From Bacillota bacterium (GTDB lineage: Bacteria; Bacillota; Clostridia; Acetivibrionales; JANLFN01), in assembly GCA_023421675.1 (NCBI GenBank), contig JAEZTC010000002.1:372001-436000 (forward strand): a stretch of 64,000 nucleotides of DNA. The letters run 5' to 3'. Position 1 is the first letter of the stretch. Every line of letters begins with the position of its first letter. Both the position numbers and the translations under genes were made by a program. Below, piece by piece: positions 57,981 to 64,000 of this stretch. A model generated the notes under the pieces. That model ran no database searches. It worked only from the letters and a program-made list of their open reading frames with translations, and was not told the origin of the DNA.

Positions 57981-58986
57981 ACAGTTATTTTCTAATTTTA
58001 TTAAAGATAAAATTTTATTAATCATTCTCTATTTTGTTAACAGTTCAGTTCTAACACTGTTTTTTTATCTTTCTACAAATAGTTCTGTTGAACTTGTCTA
58101 TCCCTTGCTTATTTCAATTTTCTTTTTTGCAGTACTACTATTAATTGAATGGTTCAAATATAAGTCCTTTAATGAAAGCCTGGCTAAAAGGGCTTCAAAC
58201 CCTTATGTTACACTAAAGCCATTTACAAAAGAACAAACTGCTGTATGTAATACTCTAGACATTATACATAAGAATTACTTAAATAAAATGGACACTTTGA
58301 ACACAGATATTCAAAATAAGAAAAGGTTTTTGTCACAATGGATTCATTCTATGAAAACGCCTGTATCCGTTATTGATTTGATAATACAGAAAGCAGTTAA
58401 TGATAATGAAGGAACGGAAGCCCTGAAAAACATAGAAATAGAAAACCAAAAGCTATATTCGGGGCTTGAACAAGCTCTTAGTTTTATGAGAATCGACGAA
58501 TTTTCCAAGGATTATGAACCACAAACAGTTAATTTGGCTCAATCCATCAAATATATTATAAATAACAGAAAATCACAATTTATTTACAATAATGTTTTCC
58601 CTAAGCTGAATCTTTCTGATGAATCAATTCCGGTCCTGACTGATTTCAAGTGGAATGAAGTAATGATTGACCAGATAATATCTAATGCTGTTAAATATTC
58701 ATTTACAGAAAATCAACCTAAAAATATTTATATAGGTATCCAACAGGAAGGTCCAAAAACTTTTCTCACTATCAGGGATGAAGGTATAGGCATTCCCTCT
58801 TATGACCTTGGACGGGTATTCGAGCCTTTCTTTACCGGTGAAAATGGCCGTAAATGCAGAAATTCAACAGGTGTAGGCCTCTACATTTGCTCTGTCATTG
58901 CACAAAAACTTGGCCATGAAATAGATATCCAGTCTCATGAAGGTTGTGGAACTGAGGTTACCATCTCCTACCTTTCAAAACTGTAA
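57973..58986 (+). CDS. Intramembrane-sensing histidine kinase, BceS-like
   Basis: A 337-residue kinase with two helices (about 13-33 and 42-60) and almost no outside loop, the mark of kinases that sense through a partner transporter rather than directly. H125 in QWIHSMKTPVS is the phospho-acceptor; the ATPase domain ends with GVGLYICSVIAQKLG. It overlaps the regulator stop; the ATG at 57973 has AAGGAG 6 bases upstream (57970 is too close). It should report the state of the BceAB-like transporter downstream. Confidence 0.93.
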   Translation: MTKQLFSNFIKDKILLIILYFVNSSVLTLFFYLSTNSSVELVYPLLISIFFFAVLLLIEWFKYKSFNESLAKRASNPYVTLKPFTKEQTAVCNTLDIIHKNYLNKMDTLNTDIQNKKRFLSQWIHSMKTPVSVIDLIIQKAVNDNEGTEALKNIEIENQKLYSGLEQALSFMRIDEFSKDYEPQTVNLAQSIKYIINNRKSQFIYNNVFPKLNLSDESIPVLTDFKWNEVMIDQIISNAVKYSFTENQPKNIYIGIQQEGPKTFLTIRDEGIGIPSYDLGRVFEPFFTGENGRKCRNSTGVGLYICSVIAQKLGHEIDIQSHEGCGTEVTISYLSKL

Positions 58987-59074
58987 GCTTACTATAAGGT
59001 TATTCTATGGTATACATTCCTGTCCGGTATTAAACTTAAAATGTAATAATTAACTCGTTTCAGGAGGAAATAAT

Positions 59075-59839
59075 ATGGCAATTTTAGATGTTGTTAATTT
59101 GCATAAGGTTTATGGCGGACAAGACGAAGCTAACACTACACATGCTTTGAATGGACTGGATCTTAAAATAGAAGATGGCGAATTTGTCGGTGTAATGGGG
59201 CCTTCAGGCAGCGGAAAAACTACTCTTCTCAATCTTTTAAGCGGTATTGACAAACCCACATCAGGTACTATAGAAATTAGCGGGAAAAATATTATCTCTA
59301 TGAGTAATGATGAGTTGTCAGTTTTCAGAAGGCAGAAACTTGGTTTTGTATTCCAGGATTTTAACCTGATTGACAGCCTTACCATAAAAGAAAATGTTAT
59401 GCTTCCATTAATTCTTGATAAGAGAAGTGCTTCTGAGATGGAATCAAAGGCTGATTCAATAATGTCTCTTTTTGATATCGCAGCAATTGCAGCTAAATAT
59501 CCTTACAATGTGTCAGGAGGCCAGCAGCAGAGAGCTGCTGTAAGCAGGGCTATAATTAATGATCCTGCTATAGTTTTCGCAGATGAGCCTACAGGAAATC
59601 TTGACTCTAAGTCATCAAACTCAGTAATGAAATGTCTTGGCAAAATGAATGATGAAAATAAAACTACAATTCTTATGGTAACTCATGATTCCTTTGCTGC
59701 AAGCTTTTGTAAAAAGATTATCTTTATAAAAGATGGAATAGTTAATATGCAAATAGTTCGTAAAGGTACCAGAAAGGAATTCTTTGACCATATACTGGAT
59801 TGTCTTGCGGTTCTGGGGGGTGAGCGTAATGACATTTAA
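59075..59839 (+). CDS. Antimicrobial-peptide ABC transporter ATPase, BceA-like
   Basis: A 254-residue ATPase with Walker A GPSGSGKTT, signature VSGGQQQRAA, Walker B IVFADEPTGNLD and H-loop MVTHDSFAA. It pairs with the ten-helix permease downstream and overlaps it by 11 bases. AGGAGGAAAT precedes the ATG. Peptide removed unknown (bacitracin, mersacidin or nisin-like in related systems). Confidence 0.94.
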   Translation: MAILDVVNLHKVYGGQDEANTTHALNGLDLKIEDGEFVGVMGPSGSGKTTLLNLLSGIDKPTSGTIEISGKNIISMSNDELSVFRRQKLGFVFQDFNLIDSLTIKENVMLPLILDKRSASEMESKADSIMSLFDIAAIAAKYPYNVSGGQQQRAAVSRAIINDPAIVFADEPTGNLDSKSSNSVMKCLGKMNDENKTTILMVTHDSFAASFCKKIIFIKDGIVNMQIVRKGTRKEFFDHILDCLAVLGGERNDI

Positions 59840-61784
59840 GGATGTAGCTATCAAAAACTTCAAGGCTAACATAAGAAAATATTCGGCTTATTTCCTGTGC
59901 AGCAGTTTTTCTGTAATGGTTATATTCATGTTTTCCACCCTGATTTTTAATAAACAACTGACTGATTTCTGCAAAATGATAAATGTATCCTTTATAATTT
60001 ATTTTTCACTAATTGCAGTTATTGTATTTTCAATATTTTTTATCAATTATGCACACACAACCTTTATTAAGTCAAGGCATAAGGAATTTGCCCTTTATAT
60101 GACACTTGGTATGACCAAAAAGGATATTAATAAAATCGTACTGGTTGAAAATAGTCTTATACTTGCCTTTTCCATGCTAATCGGACTTATTTCAGGCGTT
60201 CTTTTTTCAAGGCTTTTTCAAATGGTTCTGATGAAGCTTATTGATATAGACAATATCGAATTTTCCTTTGATATAAGAAGCTTTCTGATTACCTTTGTAA
60301 CCTTTACAGTTATTTATGTCACAGTAATTTTCCTCAGCTGGGTTTCAACAAGGAAACTTGAGATTTCAGAGCTTCTCAAACACAGCAGAAAAAATAAAAA
60401 GCAGGGTTATTCCTTAATTGCCGGTATTATCGGAATAATACTAGTTCTACTTTCATCCGTAATGATGTTTATAATTTCTGACAACAAAGACTTAAACAAC
60501 ATGCTTACCTTACTTATCTATTATATAGTCTGCTTTACCGGGGTGTATCTAATTTTGTCAAACTTCGGCGTTCTTATAATAAGTTTAATTAAAGGCAGAA
60601 GCAGAGTTTATTATAGTAACCTGCTCAGTGTGAATGAAATAAGCTCCAAGTTTTCACAAAATAAAAAGATCATATTTGTACTATGTATTTTAAGTTCAAT
60701 AATTATATTCTGTATTGCATCGCCCTTTGCACTATATCAGCAGGCAGGAAATATTGCTGTTAATACTTCTCCGGCCAATATAGAATATGCTTGTGTTGCT
60801 GGAATTAATGCTATCTCAGACAAGGATATTGATAACCTCATATCCAAAGACAGCATAAAGCTAACAGAAAGAAAGTCTTATGAGTTTCTTAAGGCGGATT
60901 ATAAAGGCGGCGGAGATAATTATGACTTTCTCCATATAAAGCCTGTCATTTCGGTAAGCACATTCAATAAGTTTTTCTCAAAAACCCTTGAAATACCTGA
61001 AGGTAAAGCAATGAATTATGTTACTGCATGGGAACCAAACAACCATGGATTGAACTCCGGAGATGAATTTGAACTGCTTACGCCAGGAAAAGCATATAAA
61101 TATCAAGTTCAAGAATCAACAAGAGAAGCTTTTATAGCTAATGGGAGCGTATTCCCTTCAAGTTCAGGACTAGTACTGAATGATAAAGATTACAACAGTT
61201 TAAAATCTGCTATTGATCCAAGTAATATTGGTTCGTTCAAAATACTTATGTTTGACGACTGGAAAAAAATAGAAAACATAATTAACAACCTAAGTAATAA
61301 ACTTGCAAAGCTGAATTCTGAAATAAAACAACCAAGCACAAATATATCAAAACTATTTGGTATTTACTCCACTCTTGGGACATATACCGAATTAAAAAAA
61401 GTATACTCTGTAATGTTCTTCATATTCAGTTTTATGGGACTGCTGTTCTTTATAACCTCAGGAAGTGTACTTTATTTCAAACAATACAGCGAGCTTACAG
61501 AAACCAAGGCAAAATTCAGTAAACTCTATAAGATAGGAATTAAATCCAGAGAAATAAGAACTGTAATTTCACGTGAACTGGCTGTAACATTCTTTACACC
61601 TTTGATATTCGGTACAATTGTAGGGTATTCAATGATGTATCTAATGACTTTCATGCTTGGAGGGGCTTTTATGCTTGGACCGTTTATGAAATTCGCAACC
61701 TTTGCAGTAATTGCATACTTCCTTTTCCAGTCAGTCTTCTACCTGATAACAAAGAAAAAATATGTACATGAAATTACTGGCTAA
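59829..61784 (+). CDS. Antimicrobial-peptide ABC transporter permease, BceB-like
   Basis: A 651-residue permease with ten predicted helices and a large extracellular domain (about 310-525) between helices 7 and 8, the BceB layout where the peptide is sensed. Its N-terminal FtsX domain is about 60-180 and a second set of helices ends the protein. The ATG at 59829 follows GGGGGG; a longer frame upstream overlaps the ATPase and is unsupported. A GC-rich terminator follows. Confidence 0.93.
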   Translation: MTFKDVAIKNFKANIRKYSAYFLCSSFSVMVIFMFSTLIFNKQLTDFCKMINVSFIIYFSLIAVIVFSIFFINYAHTTFIKSRHKEFALYMTLGMTKKDINKIVLVENSLILAFSMLIGLISGVLFSRLFQMVLMKLIDIDNIEFSFDIRSFLITFVTFTVIYVTVIFLSWVSTRKLEISELLKHSRKNKKQGYSLIAGIIGIILVLLSSVMMFIISDNKDLNNMLTLLIYYIVCFTGVYLILSNFGVLIISLIKGRSRVYYSNLLSVNEISSKFSQNKKIIFVLCILSSIIIFCIASPFALYQQAGNIAVNTSPANIEYACVAGINAISDKDIDNLISKDSIKLTERKSYEFLKADYKGGGDNYDFLHIKPVISVSTFNKFFSKTLEIPEGKAMNYVTAWEPNNHGLNSGDEFELLTPGKAYKYQVQESTREAFIANGSVFPSSSGLVLNDKDYNSLKSAIDPSNIGSFKILMFDDWKKIENIINNLSNKLAKLNSEIKQPSTNISKLFGIYSTLGTYTELKKVYSVMFFIFSFMGLLFFITSGSVLYFKQYSELTETKAKFSKLYKIGIKSREIRTVISRELAVTFFTPLIFGTIVGYSMMYLMTFMLGGAFMLGPFMKFATFAVIAYFLFQSVFYLITKKKYVHEITG

Positions 61785-61802
61785 AAAATCTATAAAACAT
61801 GC

Positions 61803-61830
61803 AGCCCCGCTAATATATCAGCGGGGCTTT
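61803..61830 (+). terminator. Terminator after the Bce-like module
   Basis: AGCCCCGCT (61803-61811) pairs perfectly with AGCGGGGCT (61820-61828), then TTATATTT. It is 18 bases after the permease stop. Confidence 0.88.
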
Positions 61831-61863
61831 ATATTTGAAATATGTGTATTATTGAGCAAGGTG

Positions 61864-62442
61864 TTAAACCAGCAGGGGCTGTATCTGCTTTCCCTGAAGC
61901 GCATCAAGTATTGTTGGTACTATCAATTCATACTTTGCAATTATTGAATTGCACTTTTTGATAGGATCATCCTGCCCAAACGGAACAAGATAAACATTTT
62001 TCATATTCAATAATACGCCAAGGTTCTTTGCATTTACTCCAAGACCATCATTTGTTGAAACTGCAACTACAACCGGTTTGTTGTTCCTTGTATGAGCCTT
62101 AAATGCCATTGTTACAGGAGTATCAGTTATTGCATTTGCTAATTTGCCTAAAGTGTTTCCTGTACATGGTGCAATTACAAGTACATCAAGCATATTCTTA
62201 GGACCTATTGGCTCTGCTTCTACTATTGTTCTCATAGGATTACGTCCTGTTATCTTAACAAGTTTATCTTTGAAAGAATCTGCAGTTCCAAATCTGGTGT
62301 CATAGTTATCTACAGAATACGATATTATCGGATAAACCTGGGCTCCTTCATTTACTACTATTTCTATTTCCTTTATAATGCGGTCAAATGTACAAAAAGA
62401 CCCGGTTACCGCAAACCCAATCTTTAAGCCTTCCAGCTGCAT
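61864..62442 (-). CDS. dpaB: Dipicolinate synthase subunit B
   Basis: A 192-residue flavoprotein of the Dfp/SpoVFB family that works with subunit A to make dipicolinic acid for the spore core. GFAVTGSFCTFDRI at the start and VIAPCTGNTLGKLANAITDTP (given here by its ends, VIAPCTGN to TDTP) are the flavin-binding parts. It starts 3 bases after dpaA, so the two are coupled. Expected to be made in the mother cell late in sporulation. Confidence 0.96.
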   Translation of the reverse strand: MQLEGLKIGFAVTGSFCTFDRIIKEIEIVVNEGAQVYPIISYSVDNYDTRFGTADSFKDKLVKITGRNPMRTIVEAEPIGPKNMLDVLVIAPCTGNTLGKLANAITDTPVTMAFKAHTRNNKPVVVAVSTNDGLGVNAKNLGVLLNMKNVYLVPFGQDDPIKKCNSIIAKYELIVPTILDALQGKQIQPLLV

Positions 62443-62445
62443 AAT

Positions 62446-63318
62446 TTATACCCCCAGTTCATCCATAATATTATATACAGTTTCCTTAATATATTTTGCT
62501 GCTGTTACAGGAGCTACCTTACCTGGCAGTGACAAAGCCCATATTGCCTTCAGTCCCATATCCTTTGCCTTTTCGAAGTCTATTCCGCCTGGTTTTGAGG
62601 CCAGATCTATAAGCAGCGTATCCTTTCTGACAAGTGAAAGCATCTGCTGATTAAGGACAATATTAGGGATTGTATTGACTATAAGGTCCATTTGAGGCAA
62701 AACTTTTGAAATATCATTTATATGTATGGGGATATAATTATTGCTTCTTATCCATGCAAGGTCTGAATACTTCCTTGCTTCAACATAAACCTCCGAACCA
62801 AGAACATGCAGCAGCTTTGCAACCAGTTTTCCAACTCTCCCATATCCCAGGACAAGTGATTTGCTGTCGTGAATAGTTATAGGCATTTCTTCCATGGCAA
62901 TTTGTATTGTACCCTCAGCAGTTGGAATTGCGTTAAGTATTGCCATTTCTTCTCTTTCAAGTAGGTCCATTATGTAAACATTATATATGTGTGACATATT
63001 AATTATCTTTTCACTTACACGTCCTGCAAGAAACAGCTGGTTTTTGGTCATTTTCTTAAATACATCGTGTATAAATATTTTTTCCTGATGGAAGGGTGCA
63101 TTTATTGTTTCATTGTCGTTTGAACATGGAATAGGCCCGATTACAACGTCAGAATCATCTATTGCTTCTGCCAGGTCTTGGCATTCCTTCATTCCAAGTT
63201 CAAAGCCTGCTTTACTGAAACCGAATATATTGACTTCATTTCCATCTTCAATAATTTGATTTGCAAGTTTTATATTTCTTAAATCTCCACCTATAATAGT
63301 TATTTTTTTCCCGTTCAT
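62446..63318 (-). CDS. dpaA: Dipicolinate synthase subunit A
   Basis: A 290-residue dehydrogenase-like protein of the SpoVFA family; converts (2S,4S)-4-hydroxydihydrodipicolinate toward dipicolinate. It has an N-terminal domain starting MNGKKITIIGGD and a central NAD-binding loop, LVLGYGRVGK (about 155-164). The start is ATG at 63318 with GGGGGA 7 bases upstream. A CATAAACTG (63370-63378, minus strand) resembles the sigma-K -10 (CATANNNTA), with one difference, which would fit its late sporulation role. Confidence 0.96.
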   Translation of the reverse strand: MNGKKITIIGGDLRNIKLANQIIEDGNEVNIFGFSKAGFELGMKECQDLAEAIDDSDVVIGPIPCSNDNETINAPFHQEKIFIHDVFKKMTKNQLFLAGRVSEKIINMSHIYNVYIMDLLEREEMAILNAIPTAEGTIQIAMEEMPITIHDSKSLVLGYGRVGKLVAKLLHVLGSEVYVEARKYSDLAWIRSNNYIPIHINDISKVLPQMDLIVNTIPNIVLNQQMLSLVRKDTLLIDLASKPGGIDFEKAKDMGLKAIWALSLPGKVAPVTAAKYIKETVYNIMDELGV

Positions 63319-63412
63319 GGGCATTCCCCCTGTAAAACAGACGCTGTAAAAGCTTTTCATTATTCATTACAGTTTATGTTCATTAGTATTTACCAGTGCT
63401 TGTATCAGATAC

Positions 63413-63441
63413 AAAAAAAGAACCCTTTTAAGGTTCTTTTT
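63413..63441 (-). terminator. Terminator after the M16 peptidase gene
   Basis: AAAAAGAACC pairs with GGTTCTTTTT across a 7-base loop (63416-63424 with 63432-63441). It lies 12 bases after the stop of the M16 gene, before dpaA. Confidence 0.85.
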
Positions 63442-63453
63442 CGTTTTAATTTT

Positions 63454-64000
63454 TTATAAAAGACTTTTAAAATCAATTTCCTTTTTTATGTTTCCTACAG
63501 CTGTGAAGCCTACCTTACTCAAATCAAATACCTTTTCCAGAGTTTTTGTTACTCTTTCAAGGCTGATTTTATCTATTTTGTCCAGAACCTCATCGGGAGT
63601 ATTAATTCTGCCAAGCAGCAGCTCGGCTTTTCCGATACTGTTCATACGGCTGCTTGTGCTTTCAAGCCCGAGAATGTAGTTTCCTTTAAGTTGTTCTTTA
63701 GACTTTTCAAGCTCTTCTTTTTTAATACCTTTTGACTTGAGCTGCCTTATTTCCTTTACTACCATTTTCACAACAATTTCAAGCTGATCCGGCTTCATAC
63801 CTGCATAAACAGTGAATAAACCGGTATTCTTGTATGATGAAGGATATGAATAAATGGAATATGCAAGTCCCTTTTCTTCCCTGATTTTTTGAAAAAGTCT
63901 TGAGCTCATTCCGCCGCCGAAGATGTTGTTAATAGCAAGCAGCGTATACAATTCATCATTGCCATGCTCAATTCCATCAAAACCCATGCACATATGAACC
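63454..64000 (-). CDS. M16 family metallopeptidase, C-terminal part (cut by window edge)
   Basis: The reading frame runs off the right edge without a start; 182 residues are visible. They match the C-terminal non-catalytic half of M16 (insulinase/processing peptidase) proteins of Firmicutes: GGGMSSRLFQKIREEKGLAYS near the top (described by its ends GGGMSS to LAYS) and the region YILGLESTSSRMNSIGKAEL. The zinc motif HxxEH would lie outside the window. The gene lies just upstream of dpaA, as in many Clostridia and bacilli. Confidence 0.92.
   Translation of the reverse strand, partial: VHMCMGFDGIEHGNDELYTLLAINNIFGGGMSSRLFQKIREEKGLAYSIYSYPSSYKNTGLFTVYAGMKPDQLEIVVKMVVKEIRQLKSKGIKKEELEKSKEQLKGNYILGLESTSSRMNSIGKAELLLGRINTPDEVLDKIDKISLERVTKTLEKVFDLSKVGFTAVGNIKKEIDFKSLL

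Noticed and set aside
57973..61784. Insertion sequence carrying the Bce-like module
   Set aside because: No transposase gene, terminal inverted repeats or duplications seen at its borders.

Overview
The window is about 64 kb of low-GC Firmicute chromosome. Most genes are on the minus strand, AGGAGG-type ribosome binding sites are strong, and TTG and GTG starts are common. The sporulation genes spoVS and dpaAB (spoVFAB), together with rny, tepA/ylzJ and spoIIIE/ftsK, mark an endospore former of the class Clostridia. Protein character and gene order suggest a Ruminiclostridium-like cluster III clostridium; that placement is inference. The backbone follows the Bacillus order (ftsK, rny, ymdB, spoVS, miaB, ylbF/ymcA, mutS, mutL, miaA, hfq, lexA; also lspA, rluD, pyrR, pyr operon), broken by inserted accessory genes.

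Region by region. 1-218: promoter and tandem glycine riboswitch reading left out of the window. 0.25-5.9 kb: AIR-synthase-like protein, DUF2225 zinc protein, VanW/G5 cell-wall protein, and a cysteine desulfurase-thiI pair for 4-thiouridine. 6.1-9.1 kb: a membrane TPR protein, then a divergent LysM (YneA-like)/lexA pair around three LexA boxes. 9.1-18.2 kb: orphan lipoprotein, then a minus-strand block transcribed miaB-ylbF-mutS-mutL-miaA-hfq. 18.3-26.7 kb: two transport and sensing modules. One is a DrrAB-type exporter flanked by two GyrI-like effector-binding proteins; the other is a two-component system with a MacB/FtsX-type ABC transporter. 27-39.5 kb: complete pyrimidine biosynthesis transcribed pyrR-pyrB-pyrC-pyrF-carA-carB-pyrK-pyrD, followed by a phosphatase and an orotate-PRTase-like gene. 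39.5-53.4 kb: rluD, lspA, peptide-binding lipoprotein, pgeF, spoVS, ymdB, rny, YgiQ, a TPR membrane protein and ftsK. 53.9-64 kb: chemoreceptor, ylzJ-tepA, a Bce-type antimicrobial-peptide module on the plus strand, dpaAB and the end of an M16 peptidase.

The less ordinary signals are mostly between genes. (1) The pyrR-pyrB gap encodes a 36-codon leader peptide whose stop codon lies inside a terminator hairpin after U-rich codons, which resembles enterobacterial pyrBI attenuation; it is separate from a canonical PyrR attenuator upstream of pyrR. (2) A 204-bp nested palindrome at 48868-49071 looks like a structured RNA or a MITE. (3) Two distant copies of an imperfect palindrome (3493-3520 and 27350-27377) each sit inside a larger inverted repeat. 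(4) Islands of 7-bp repeats share a TTGCCTTT spacer; two of them have the same inverted layout between operon genes. I found no CRISPR array, tRNA, rRNA or intact insertion sequence.
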